Assembly: GCA_014549065.1 (NCBI GenBank)
Contig: JACDOX010000004.1
Span: 10,485,835 to 10,549,834, forward strand
Reading direction: 5' to 3'
DNA length: 64,000 bases
Origin: Cardinalis cardinalis
Lineage: Eukaryota; Chordata; Aves; Passeriformes; Cardinalidae
This document shows, piece by piece, positions 12,785-24,532 of this stretch. Under the pieces are notes generated by a model. It was not told the DNA's origin, made no database searches, and saw nothing but the letters and a program-made list of their open reading frames with translations. Positions within the stretch are counted from its first letter, which is position 1. Each line of letters begins with the position of its first letter. The translations under genes were made by a program, and so were the position numbers.

Positions 12785-13808
12785 AAATGGGTGAGCAAAC
12801 TGGCTCAGGGGTGAGGTGCAAAGTGTGGAAAATGGGGTGACATCAAACTGGCAAACTGTCACTACTCCATCTTGAGCCCTGTGTGCTTCAACATCTTCGT
12901 ACACGGACTTGAAGGGATACTAAGCAAGTTTGCAGAAGATACAAATATGGGAGGAGCTGTTAATTCCCTCAAAGGCAGGGAGGGCCTGCAGAGAGACCTC
13001 AACAAGTTTGAGGGCTGGACAGTCACCAACCATATGAAATTCAACATGAGAGAGTGCCAGATTCTGCACATGGGCTGGGGCAACCCTGGATGAATGTACA
13101 GACTGGAGAATGNGATACTGGAAAGCTGTGCTGTGGAAAGGAATCTGAGGGTCCTGGTTGACAGAAAGTTGAACATGAGCCAGCAGTGCCCTGGCAGACA
13201 GGAGAGCCANCCCTGTCCTGGGGGNATCAGGCACAGCATTGGCAGCCGGGCAAGGGAGGGGATTGTCCTGCCCTGCTCTGCTCTGCACTGCGGCAGCCTC
13301 ACCTCAAGTGTGGGGGCAGTTTTAGGCTTCACAACAGAAGAAAGATACTAAAGTATTAGAGAGCATCCAAAGGAGGGCAACAAAGGTNGTGAAGGGCCTT
13401 GAGGGGAATCCATGTGAGGAGCAGCTGAGGTAACTTGGTCTGCTCAGTATGGAGGAGACTGAGGGAGACCTCACTGCAGTTACAACTTCTTCATGATGGG
13501 GAGAGGAGGGGCAGGCACTGATCTCTTCTCTCTGGTGACCAATGACAGGACCTGAGAAGGCTTGAAGTTATGTCAGGGGAGGTTTAGGTTGGATTTTAGA
13601 AAAGGTTTCATCACTCAGAGGGTGTTTGGNCACTGGAACAGGCTCCCCAGGGAAGTGGTCACAACATCAAGACTTGAAGAGTTCAAGAAGCATTTGAAAA
13701 TTGCACTCAGGCACATGGTGTGACTCTGGGGCTGTCCTGTGCNGGGGCAGGAATGATCCTTGTGGGTTCCTTCTAACTCAGCANATTCTGTGATTCTGTG
13801 ATTCTATG
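12785..13808 (+). mobile_element. CR1 LINE, 5'-truncated copy with intact 3' tail
   Basis: The copy starts in the reverse-transcriptase domain ('aatggggtgacatcaaactgg'), continues through the FADD-equivalent region (aagtttgcagaagatacaaat), the C-terminal part of ORF2 ('ccctggcagacaggaga', 'agagcatccaaaggagggcaaca') and the 3' untranslated region, and ends with the diagnostic GATTCTGTGATTCTATG tail at 13792-13808. Several frames of 70-150 codons within it are broken pieces of ORF2 or antisense chance frames; none is functional. About 1 kb remains of an element whose full length is over 4 kb. Six or more single N positions fall inside it. Confidence 0.92.
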
Positions 13809-14248
13809 TCATAATGCATAACACTGTTTAATTTATTACCCCAATGAAATTACTATAATTTTTCTGTGTTTAGTAAAGAACACATATATGGAAAATCAGG
13901 CATTTTGTCATGATTGGTTAATGTGGAAAAACCTGCTTATGCAGCTCTTTGTGTAATACAGAGACACAATAAGCTCTGCATTTAGCCATCACAAAAACAG
14001 TATTCATAAAAGTCCTAAAATCACAAAAAGCTACAGTTTTAATATTTTTCTAATATAGTATTTTAAATAATTTAGCTTCAGTCCTCCTTTACATCTTTTG
14101 ATTACTAGATTTGAAGATTTAATTTAATGAGATATGATTCTTACAATATATGTATTGTATGCACATAGCATATAGAGCATGAATAAATTATATTACTGCT
14201 AGTGTATTTTGAAAACATTTTGTTAAATATGCAGGAATATTTGTTTTT
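13809..14248. other. AT-rich spacer between two CR1 copies
   Basis: No gene or repeat is recognised. Confidence 0.5.
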
Positions 14249-14600
14249 AGAATCCTAGAATTACAGAATGGTTTGAATTGGAAAGAACCATAGATATCAT
14301 CTATTTCCAACCCCTCTGTCATGGGCAGGAATGCCACACACTAGATCAGGTTGCTGAGAGTGCCATTCAACCTGGCCTTGAACACCCCAAGAACTTTGCT
14401 GTCACATCCTGTGAGTTCAATGATTTCTGACTGACTTGTAGGATCAATGTAGCATTACACAGGTTCCTTTTCACTGTAAGAATAATTCCTTCTTCCTTCC
14501 TCTAAACATCTTTGCTGTCACCAAATTTTCTCTTGAAGNATTTGTCTTTGTCCCTTTCACCATCTCAGACTCTTGTACCCCTCAGAATTACAGGTCTTTT
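14249..14600 (-). mobile_element. CR1 LINE, 3' end fragment
   Basis: On the plus strand it opens with the reverse complement of the tail ('agaatcctagaattacagaatgg'), then 'tttgaattggaaag', 'catgggcaggaatgccacacactagatcaggttgctgag' and 'caacctggccttgaacacc', all in CR1 3'-end order. It is strongly diverged after about 14400, and the 5' side fades near 14600. Confidence 0.85.
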
Positions 14601-16499
14601 TCACCACTCCAGTGGTCTTGATTAAAGTTAAAAAAAAATTATAATATTATTCCTTCACTGCCAATCCTAGAGCCATCAATTGAATTGACACTATCATTCT
14701 TCTGAGGTTATCATTGTTCTGATGATTTAAATGTCTCACCAANAAATACTTTTTTTACTAAGTGTAATCAAATGACTATAATTTTTTCCTTTTTTCCCTA
14801 TGGTATTTTACTTTAAAAGTATTATTTCAAGCATATAATCAATGATCAGTTTTTTAGTCCCTCCACTCATTTCTACAGAATATCTTGCTATAATTTAGCT
14901 CACCATTAAAATTAAGTGTGTGTACATATGAAAGTGAATTTGTAAATCTTCTGAATTATACTGGCTGAAAAAGGCAAACACAAATTAAAGGTAGTCTCTA
15001 AAGATAAAGTTGACATTGAAAAATTAATGTTTGCAACTGAAATGGTATGAGGTCATTTAACACTGTACTGCACTACATGAAAACATACAACAGCAAGGAT
15101 TGGTTTATATCATTTTATACACAAAATGAAATGCCACAATATTGTGAATAATCTGTTTGATACAATTGTTAATGCAATCTTCTACTCCACAGAAATATTT
15201 TTTTGCATACAATTATTAATCAATCCTTACTCTAATGAATTGGTAATAAACAGGGAAATTCATATTTATNCATCTTTAAAGCACAGGAAATTTTCATTTC
15301 CCAGTAGATAAAATGTATATATACATTCATTTAATCAAACCTCTAAAAAGCTAACTACATAGACAGTCAAGACAATAAAAAATATAGATTATACCCTTCA
15401 TTCATGACTCAGTGGAGCATTGTAAGTGCCAAAATCTGTGCAAGCAGCCCTGGTTGAAAGGTCTAGGCCAAANTGATAACAGCATTGATTTGAAAACTCA
15501 GCAATGGCATGAGCTCTACTGCTAAGGTTGGACATNTAAATAAGACACTGACTCATGTATAAATCTTAAACAGCTACCAGGTACTGGCAATATAATTATC
15601 TAAATTTAATTGCCTTCTAGCAGTTGAATACCTGCAATTAAAAGAAAAAAAAATCAAGCTCCTGGGTGATGATAGATATATATACATCCCAAAAGAGATT
15701 CCTTCTCATGAAGACATCAAGAAGAATCTGGCAAAAAATTTTGGTCATAAGATATATCTTGTGTCCATTGTAATAATATGGAATCTCTTTTGTGGAAATT
15801 CTATCAACATTATGTCATATTGGATTAGGGAAACCGCCCTTTTCAAAGTAGTGATCACCAAGATCATTAGCAACTGTTTAACTTGTCTTTTCTAGAGGAA
15901 CAAATGTCAGAGTACATATGTATGGATTTAATCACAGCCTGTACAGTATTTTTTATGACACAACATTCAATCAGAAAACCTGAATACAGAACTGGTCATG
16001 TAATATGGTGTTTTTTTCTGCAAGAGTTGTTGAAGGAGGTGGAGCATTACTGAATTTTTATGAAGCTTTTTCCTTAGAATAAAGGGCAATTTCTTCAGAT
16101 CTATGAAACACAACCTGAACTATCCCTTTATATACATTAGGGATTAGAAACTGACCAAAGTTTTAAACAAGATACAGTAGCTTTTCCCTTGCTTACACCA
16201 GCTACAATACACACATCTCCAACCATAGTTGTATCTGTGGGAAGTAATTGACTGAAAAATCCTAACATCATTTTGGAAAGAAAAAAGACAAGCCTAAAAT
16301 AAAACTTAAAAAAAGAAACAATAAAACAGCACCTATGTTCCCACCAAACAACAAGAAGGAATCACAGGCTTTCCTAGGTGCTGTGGTTTTCTGGACAATG
16401 CATATTCCAGAGTACAGTCAGATTGTACACCTTTCCATCAAGTGAACCGGAAGATGAATGATGCTGAGCAGTGTCCTGAAAAATAACAAGCTTTTGAGC
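14601..16499. other. Noncoding stretch, nothing recognised
   Basis: AT-rich unique DNA. No gene, LTR end or LINE segment is recognisable before the retroviral pol remnant. Confidence 0.45.
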
Positions 16500-17430
16500 A
16501 AATTAANNTGGAGATCATTCATGCAGTAGTCCTTGGGCCAATCAGTACAGAACAAAATGTGAAAAATGTGCTCTATGCTGCAGCTGGGAAGAATGGTCCC
16601 TCATGGAGCTTTTGGCAAAAAGTAACTAGNGAGACTTGAGGATAGCTCCTGGGATTCTGGAGTCAGAGGTACNAAGAATCTGCAGCCTAATAACCTCCAA
16701 CTTAAAAAGAGATACTGTCAGCTTACAAAGGGGTTTGAGCCACTTCAGAACTGGCTGGCACCAAAGCACAGCCTCTCCTGACACNTTGACTGCCGGTGCT
16801 GGTCTGGATGTCAAAAGGAAAGGTCCCTTCCACATGTCATGCCACTGATGCTGTATGGAGCAAGNACCTCACTTGATCACGCGGCAAGCTTGAATAGTAA
16901 ACCCCTATTGCCCAGGAATCTTGGGAGTCATCACGAGCTGGGCTGAAGGCAAAATATTTGGACTATCATCAGAAGAGGAGGATATGCTGAGGACGCTTCA
17001 CTATATAATCAGGTACCANAAAATGAAAAGTGATATGCTGTCTTTACTGCCAGTTGCAGCTATGTTGTAGGGCTACATACACTCAGTATGGAGTCCTGCA
17101 CTGCGAGTCTCAGGGCTCTTGGGCACAAGGAGGCTGGCTTGTGGGTGGCTGTGGGGTCCGTGACCAGTCAGGTCAAAGAGCTGAAAGCCATCCATCTGGC
17201 TTTAGATATCTCTGAATGAGAGAAATGGCCAGCACTCTACCTCTACACTGACTCATGGATGGTAACAAATGCTCTGTGACTGTGCATAGACCAGCGGAAA
17301 AAGACCAATTGNCATCACAGAGGTAAAACCCTCTGGGCTGCTAAANTGTGACAAGACATCACTTCCCAGGTAGAGAAGCTGGGTATAAAAGTATGTCATG
17401 TCTCATGAGGAGAGAGTAGCACATGGACTA
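16500..17430 (+). pseudogene. Endogenous retrovirus pol remnant (ERVL-like, RNase H region)
   Basis: The region is GC-richer than its flanks and, in one plus-strand frame, shows two motifs in the spacing of retroviral RNase H: ELKA at 17178-17189, whose E matches the second catalytic acidic residue, and YTDSW at 17244-17258, whose D matches the third. The two lie in the same frame 72 nt apart, with an in-frame TGA between them. Upstream parts (about 16520-16860) read as fragments of the RT-to-RNase H connection of ERVL-type pol, interrupted by stops, frameshifts and N positions. No protease, gag or env is seen and no LTR pair brackets it. It cannot make a working enzyme. Assignment to ERVL rather than another class rests on motif resemblance only. 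Confidence 0.7.
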
Positions 17431-17977
17431 TGGAGTGGGCTACTGAGGAACACTGAAATAGACAGGTAGATCAGGCTCCCAAGATAAANCTGTTTCCCTG
17501 TAAACATCTGATCTTGACCTTTTCTGCCTTCAATTCTNCTCTCCAGTTCAATGCAGTGGGTTTGGATGGGGCGGATATGGGGAGAGAGGAACCAGCACAT
17601 GGTTTGGAGTGTTTCAGTGGAAACACTAAACTGGGGAATGCCAGTCCCAAATCATGATAATGAGATGTGCTGAGAAAAGGAGCATGGAATAAGAGCTGTA
17701 GCAAAATTTTTTTCCTATTTTCTAGCAGTATGTGGGTAGACATTTTAAGCTAAATACTGTGCTCTTGGGGTGAGGACTTTAGTATGTAGATGGAAAACTG
17801 GAAATATATGTATATAAGAGAGGCTGTTCCAGCTTTTTGAGTTTAAACAAACACTGTAAGTTGTTCATGTAATTGTAGATGTTGNGAAGATCTCCTGAGG
17901 GGTGGAGTTTCAGACTTACTGCTCTTGGATGGAGTTTATTACAGTCCGTCTTGGGGAACACCGTGCTCCCTTTATTT
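17431..17977. other. Unclassified segment between pol remnant and CR1 tail
   Basis: Possibly the decayed continuation of the retroviral insertion, since composition stays a little richer than the flanks up to about 17680, but no motif supports integrase or an LTR. Contains N positions. Confidence 0.3.
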
Positions 17978-18287
17978 TACCAAACACCTAAAGGGAGTCT
18001 AAAAGAAAGCTGGAGAGGGACTTTTTGCCAGGGCATGTAGTGATAGGACAGAGAGGAGTGGCTTTAAACTGAAAGAATCATTTAAGGAAGCAGACCTTTA
18101 CTGTGGGCTTTGTTAAGCTCTAGAACAGGTTGCTCAGACAAGTTGTGCCCCATCCCTTTTAGTGTTCAGGCTGGATAGGACTTTGAGTAATGCAGTCTGG
18201 TGGAAGATTTTCTGCNCAAGGCATGGAGATTAGAATAGATGATTTTTACTTTCCCTTCCCACATAAACTTTTCTATGATTCTTTGAA
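17978..18287 (+). mobile_element. CR1 LINE, 3'-terminal fragment
   Basis: It starts with 'cctaaagggagtctaaaagaaagctggagagggactttttgccaggg' and runs through 'ataggacagagaggagtggctttaaactgaaag', 'ctctagaacaggttgctcagac' and 'gccccatccctttt', ending TTCTATGATTCTTTGA. This order and tail are those of avian CR1. Only the 3' ~310 bp are present, and coding sequence is essentially absent. Confidence 0.9.
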
Positions 18288-20857
18288 TTTACCCCTGGTG
18301 AAAAAGCTCATCTAAGTTCTGATGTTCTCAGATTTAGATGCCTAAGTTAGGACTAATTTCGACTGGTGGAGCTGAATGCTTTTATTTTTATACATTTCAG
18401 ACCTAAGCATTAGTATCTTTTTTAATACAGTCTTCTATATTAAGTGCCTTTTTAATGCCAATTTAATAGGCACTAGTTCCTGACATCAAATGGGAGGATG
18501 AGAGGAGTGAACTTTCATCCTGTTCTCCCTGTGAAATAAAAAAAAAGTGAGGTGAGACACTTTGACTGTAAGGAAAAAGCCATAGGAGCCCTCCCTGTGA
18601 GTTTGCAGATAAAACTGTGCCTTGCTCTTCCATAGCACAGATTACTGCTTGTAGACAGTGAAGTTAAAATTTGTACACTCTTATTGCTCATCTTCTTAGT
18701 CTTTAAGTGCCAGTTTACTCAATACCCATCTTGATCTATAAAATAAACTGATGGCATGTTAAAGGGTAAAGCAAATACCACTCTGTTAAATGGATGGCAT
18801 AGCAAAGGGTAAAGCAAATACCTGGTGAAATTCTTCTGTGCTGTAGTCAATTCTCAGTCACCTGTCAAAGATTGCTCTCACATAGCCCGTTCATGTGTCA
18901 GACTGACTTCTCTGATAGTTGAAACAGATTCATTCTGCTTCCTTCCTGTAGCTTTCAGTTATTGGAATTTTTTTTTCTCCATATTAGCTGGTTCCTCTTT
19001 TTTGCAGAATACATCATGATTTTGATTCTATGACTCTGTGTCTAAACACTGTACAGTGTTGTATGGACCTAACATATTTTCTGGTTAACGCTTCAGGTTC
19101 AAGGCCATTTGAGAAATAGGAACTTTCTTAATGCCAGCAACAACCTCTACAAACAGCACAAGTTGTCCTGGCTTTTTTCAGCATCTTCTTAGCAGTGCAA
19201 ATAGCAGTGAATATTCCTCACCATCAGACAAAGTAAATAAATAAAGAAATCCAGCCAAAGGAACCTGGACTTGTCAATCCCACTTCCCAACAGATAAATC
19301 TGTTACCTTGCTGTCCAAGCTCCAGATGAAATTCTGCCTTGATCTTGTCAGCATACTGCAAGTCCAAAGTTCCCCTAAGATTTGTGAAGAAAATTTCCTC
19401 TCAGGAGAATCACACTTTTCTTCACCTAATCACTATTAGCTGAGAGTTTGTAGTATCAGTATAAAATGTCATTTTAGTCCAAATCCCAATGCACATAGAA
19501 GAATTGCAATTAGAACTCAAGCTTCAGACACAGAGGTTTAATTTCCCAGAACAAAATTACCTGTAACTCTGGATATTAAATGAATATTATTTATTCAACT
19601 AAGTGATATGTTGTTTGAAACCTCAACTTTTCAGCTACCCCTAATGAAAGCAAATATGTATCTGATGTCTTAGAATGTACTATTATACTGCAGAATCTTA
19701 CAGAATAGCAATCTATAGAGTCTGGTTTAATTTAGCCTTCATAAATTTTCCCAATCATGTATAAGAGAGAAATTCCAGAGATGAAAAATACAATAAAATA
19801 GAAATTTGGATTTAATTTTGGCTGAGAAAAAAAAGCGAAAAATTAAGAACATNTATCCTGAGACTTCTTTATGGATTTTAACTTTATGATTGACAATAGT
19901 TTTAATCAAGAACCATTGTGACTAAACTGACTGCAAGTTTACATTTATATTATACAAAATGCTTAACCAAAAGAGAGTTTCACTATCAGTTTATCTGCTT
20001 CTGGAGTACTTTAAAGATACACCCTGAGGACAGAGCTTCTTAGCTGGACAAAGACAGAAAACCGCCTGTGAAGAGTTGATTTTATATCAGTATTTGAAGT
20101 CATATTTGTGTCTGATATGACTGTGCATGGAAAATAAATCTGTTGTTTATGCTAAATTAATTAGGACAGCATTAGAAAATAAAAATCAAAGAATACATTT
20201 CCATCAGATAACTGCAGAGTGATGCTTTATCCCAGCTGTTTTCTAACACATTAATATTTTTCCCATCTAAGCAAGGTAGTAGGTAATACCAAGGTATCCT
20301 TACTCTTCAGTGTTATTTTCTCAGTCATGCAAGGGTACAGAGGCAATCAGAACAAAGAGCACTAAATGTCCTTATCTTGCATGTGATTCAAACCTATCAT
20401 GCATATGATTCAAACCTTTCAGAAGGTTGGTTTTCCAGCACATGCACTTCCTCACCTGCAGGCCTGTTAACACCACAAGAAAGGATACCTCGATGAATCT
20501 ACTGTGTTTTACTGCCATCAGCCACATAATGTCCATCATGCAAGCAGAGAAAACAATATTCCTATTTGTTTCCTGAACCGACTCCTCATTTTGAGCTGGT
20601 CAACATCCATATGAAGAGGTCACTGCTAGGAAAATAGTTGATTCTTGGATAATACCGCAGCTGAACTCATCCTGGTCATCTTAAACTGCCTTTTGTATGA
20701 GGAAAATCATGGAATGAAGATAATAAGAAACCATGTTCTGTCTTTATTTTCTTCTTCCTCATTACCTTTTTGGTACTCCATATTACTTCTGGTTTATGCA
20801 TTAATTTCAGCATCGTCTGCTAAGGTATATCTCTCTATCTCTGTCTGAGTTTCAAGT
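18288..20857. other. Noncoding stretch with a short direct duplication
   Basis: Unique AT-rich DNA. A 30-bp unit at 18750-18779 is repeated at 18793-18822 with three adjacent mismatches (period 43). A second small tandem repeat of period ~24 lies at about 20379-20423. No gene or transposon is recognised. Confidence 0.45.
18750..18822. repeat. Imperfect 30-bp direct duplication, period 43
   Basis: The unit GATGGCAT...AAAGGGTAAAGCAAATACC occurs at 18750-18779 and 18793-18822, differing at three adjacent bases (gtt against agc). It looks like a local tandem duplication with later change. Confidence 0.85.
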
Positions 20858-21217
20858 CGTCCTGGGGTGATTTTATGATGTATGAAAGTATCCCCATTAA
20901 TCTGTATAGCCCAGAAATAAGTCTTGCGCCCTTAAGACTGGTTCCAAGAGCGAAACAGGGGGAGAAGAAGTGCGGAGTTTGTTATCAGAAACTGCACTTG
21001 CTCCCTTGCATCCTTCTCCTGGACTGTGTTGGTTTTATTGTTTAATATTGTTCAAGTTTTTTGCTGGTGAATGCTTTACCTGTTAAATAAACAGGTTTTT
21101 TCCACTTTTCTCCAAGGAAATCTTTTTCCAAACCAGTTGTGGCAGGGGCCGCTTGAATGTGCTTTCCAGAGAAANTCTTTTGGAAGTTTTCTCCCAGATT
21201 TGCCCTTAACCAAGATA
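20858..21217 (+). mobile_element. Solo LTR with 5-bp target duplication (ERVL/ERV3-like)
   Basis: The element starts CGTCCTGGGGTGA (TG decayed to CG) and ends ACCAAGATA (CA decayed to TA). Allowing those two transitions the termini are TGTC...GACA. The flanks are CAAGT at 20853-20857 and CAAGT at 21218-21222, an exact 5-bp duplication. A polyadenylation signal AATAAA at 21086-21091 lies about 130 bp before the 3' end, consistent with the plus orientation. The length of 360 bp fits a compact solo LTR. No internal region is adjacent. The family name is not assigned. Confidence 0.78.
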
Positions 21218-24200
21218 CAAGTTTAATGACTATTTCTGTGCTGTCATGACAATTTTGTGGTCTAGGTAACTTTGCAGTGATGACTGCAAAATAGCTTAGG
21301 ATTTGTCTTCAGCTGCCTGAATATCCTGAAGAAAATATTTTAACCAAGAAAATAACAAGACTGCAAAACAAAATAAATGTCACCAAACAAAAATNTTTGA
21401 CTTTTTAATTTATTAATGTAATTCCAAGAAACTCTCATCCCAAATAAATACCCTTATTAAAAACCCTTGAAAAGATTGCCCTCTGTCTGACCACATAGCC
21501 ACCATTGGAAAAAATCTGGTTGTTGAGGCATGACATCCTTTGGTTGCCCCCTGCTAGCTGCTCTCATTCCAGTATAGATAATTCATGTGTTTTGGGAGTA
21601 TTATGCCTTAGCTTTCACTCCAGACTCCTTCTTGGATCTACAGGACTATGTAGCTTAATAATTATCAATATATCCTTCCCCTTTTAAAAGGAGATGTGTT
21701 TTCTGTGCCTTACTCTAAATCCCTGCTGAAGGACAGTGATGTAATTTGAATATAGAAGAGTTGTTTCAATAGCCTGGAATGTCACAGTCCAGGCACAGGT
21801 ATCAGGTAAACTAGACTTTCAAGACAGTATGATCAGGAGACACAGTGAAAAATAACTTTGTTTAGCTAGAATCAAAATGATATAAAAAGAAATAGAAGTC
21901 ATTAAAGTGAGCNTTATATTCCAATTTCCAGCATTCATCACAGAGGTAGCACAACCTTCAAACAGTTTTAATTGTGTGTTTATGTTAAGTAATAACAATT
22001 GTATATTTAAATTTGAGACACTGAACTGAAGCACCCCCTTTAAAGTCAAAGAAATATTACTATCTCAGATATCGAGTAGAATGATCATATTAAAGGCNTT
22101 GGTAAAATTCTGAGGCATGATTTCACTTAACCAGTCTATGAGACTACCTAGTTTATCTGGGATGAAAACTTTGTAAGGATATTGAGGAATTTGAAATTAT
22201 TTTTGTGAACGTATGTCGACTTCAAAACAGTCCTTTATCTGAAGACATGCTATTTTTTCTCATATCTTCTTTTGCAATTTAAATATACTACCTTCCAGTT
22301 CAGTAACTATTTAACTTCTTTAGCAACATACACTTGAAGAGAAGAGAAAGAGATAGAGAGAAATTTATACATTGGAATAAGAACTGGAACTGTAAGTGGG
22401 TTTATAAATCATAAAAATTATGTTACATTAGTTTATTTTTTTTCCTGTATATCCATAGTTTTTCTNTGTATAGGAGGCAAAATATCTGCCCTGTTCTATC
22501 TTTGAAGTTACTATTATAATGGAAACTGGGATGTCCTTCCATAGTTACTGTGTCAATGCNTTCAGGGTTGAAGAAAATGACAGTTATATATATTTTTCAA
22601 AATCAAGTTAGAAGTGAAAACTCTACACACAAAATTGTCTTTACTAGGTATTTTGGATTAAATAAATTAGGACTAAAAATTTAANATGGAGCTGATAAAA
22701 TAGGAGGATAAACTGAAACTCCATATCAGGATTCATTCAAAAGCTTAGAAATATAGACAACATCAAAAGGAGCATCTGCAGTGCAAGTAGACTAACNTAG
22801 AGAATTTGAAGATTATCAGGAACTTGGTTTTGTAACATTTTAGACAGGATGTCAAGCAATTCATCATCACACTGCAGCACCAGTGAAGTCCTTGAGGAAG
22901 ATGTAGGACTGCTGACTCATATATTCTTCTGAGAGCTCTTTGGAGGACTCTGGTATAAATACTGGACACACACAGCTTGTGTAGCTCATGGTTCTCCCTG
23001 GCAAAACTTGTCAGATATCCACTGAACCAAATTCTATTCCAGTTACTTTATTGACAGTATTTCTATGATGCACATCTATAAAGACACTGAAGTTTGTGAC
23101 ACTCTTTAGTTTTATCTCTTTTTTTTTGGTGGTTATGTTCTTGAATGCCTGCAGGAGATCTGATATATGCATTANCAGAAAATAACAGCCTTTGAACAAG
23201 ATGAGAACTCACTGCTTTACATTTTGCCAGCTTGCAACATATTCGTGAACTTCTTATCAGAACTCAGTAAGCACAGTGTGAAACCTTGTATTTTTAAAAA
23301 ATGATAAAATTTCTAACAAGGTTCTTCTCTATCCCCACCCCCTCAATAAAAGAAAATAATTAATTGTGTTTTGATTAACAGATATTTCTTTCAGCCCATG
23401 CCATATGTACTATATATAGGGACTTCCTATTTGTCTTCCTTGACAAAACTGCTCATTTAATGAGATCATTGTTTATTTTGCTTTGAGAATTATTTCCTCC
23501 CTAGAATAAATATTGAGGTGTAAAATGCTGATGTCACTGTAAAGCATGAAAGAGATACAGCAGATCTGGGAAAAAATCCAAAGTGCTTCAGACTGACTTT
23601 TCTGCCAACCTCAGNCTTTTTTACCCAACATTCTCAGTCCTCAAAAACAGAGACATCTTCAGAGATAATGTAGGCGTAATCTGCAAATATTGGACTGGTG
23701 TGATCGAAATGCANTATGTCAGCTCCCTTTGTCACAATAGAAAAAAACCCAGACTCTATGCAAAATTCACTTCTAAAAGATTATGTAGCCATTTTTTTAT
23801 CTAAAGCCATAATTTTGTAGTTTATTTTCCCCCACCAGTACTAGATATTCATGTATTTTCCAGCACTATGCATATTTCAAGGAATGTATATATGAGGACG
23901 AAAGAGGAACTCATTTTTGCAAGTATTTTCTCTTTTTTTATAAAAGAGTTTCAAAGTGCATTTAGCAAAGCTACATGCAGAAAGCAGTCAGACATTTAAA
24001 TTCTACCATTAGCAACAAAAACACTGTCAAGCAGGTGTCTCCTGAGAGAAACCTGAAATCTGTGGGATTCCAATACTTTCACTGTAAGTCATGTAGCCAG
24101 AGAAAATTTCAGATTTTAAGCTAACCTAGCTGACATAGAAAATGAGAAAAAGGTTAGATTAATTCTAAAGCAAGGACTTCTTTTTCTAGCTTTATTGAAC

Positions 24201-24405
24201 AAATGGANGGAAACATGAATCCATACATGTGAAATTAGGAAATGGCCCAATAAATATAAATTATAAAGATGGAATATAAATTCTGAAGTTCCATGAGGAG
24301 AAAAATAGAAAAAGAAATTTGAGACGAATATAATTCTGTAGAACACAGTTCTGCACTGTGGATTTATAAGAGGTTTGGAGTTTTTTGTAGTTCTCATTAT
24401 CTTTC
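21218..24405. other. Noncoding stretch, nothing recognised
   Basis: AT-rich unique DNA with scattered single N bases. No gene or repeat family is recognised. Confidence 0.45.
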
Positions 24406-24532
24406 TTCCAAGGTCTTCTGCTCAGAGATGCCTTAACAACCACCAGGAGACCTTGGAAGCACTGCTGAAATCTCTGCTAGGCTGAGCAGAGATTTCAGCA
24501 GTGCTGAGACTCTACTAGGCTGTCCTTAGTAG
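24406..24532. other. Cluster of three consecutive inverted repeats (hairpins)
   Basis: Hairpin A: arms 24406-24420 and 24444-24458 match at 14 of 15 positions (the exception would be a G-U pair on one strand), with a 23-nt loop. Hairpin B: arms 24458-24478 and 24485-24505 are a perfect 21-bp inverted repeat with a 6-nt loop (AGGCTG). Hairpin C: arms 24512-24519 and 24524-24532 pair with one bulge around a 4-nt loop. A and B share base 24458. Hairpin B alone is too short for a standard animal pre-miRNA. No transposon ends are seen. Function unknown; a fold-back or template-switch mutation origin is equally possible. Confidence 0.75.

Noticed and set aside
12862..13332. 156-codon minus-strand frame
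   Set aside because: It is antisense to CR1 ORF2 on the plus strand; no independent evidence.
10495..13808. One CR1 element split in two by a 1.7-kb insertion
   Set aside because: The two pieces overlap by roughly 130 bp of the same LINE region (around the RT active-site segment), so they are separate copies rather than halves of one.
19010..19045. CR1 tail at GATTCTATGACTCTGTG
   Set aside because: The upstream sequence does not match CR1 3' untranslated region, so the short motif is probably coincidental.
24458..24505. MicroRNA precursor
   Set aside because: A 48-nt foldback is shorter than typical animal pre-miRNA hairpins and flanking bases do not extend the stem; kept only as an unexplained structure.
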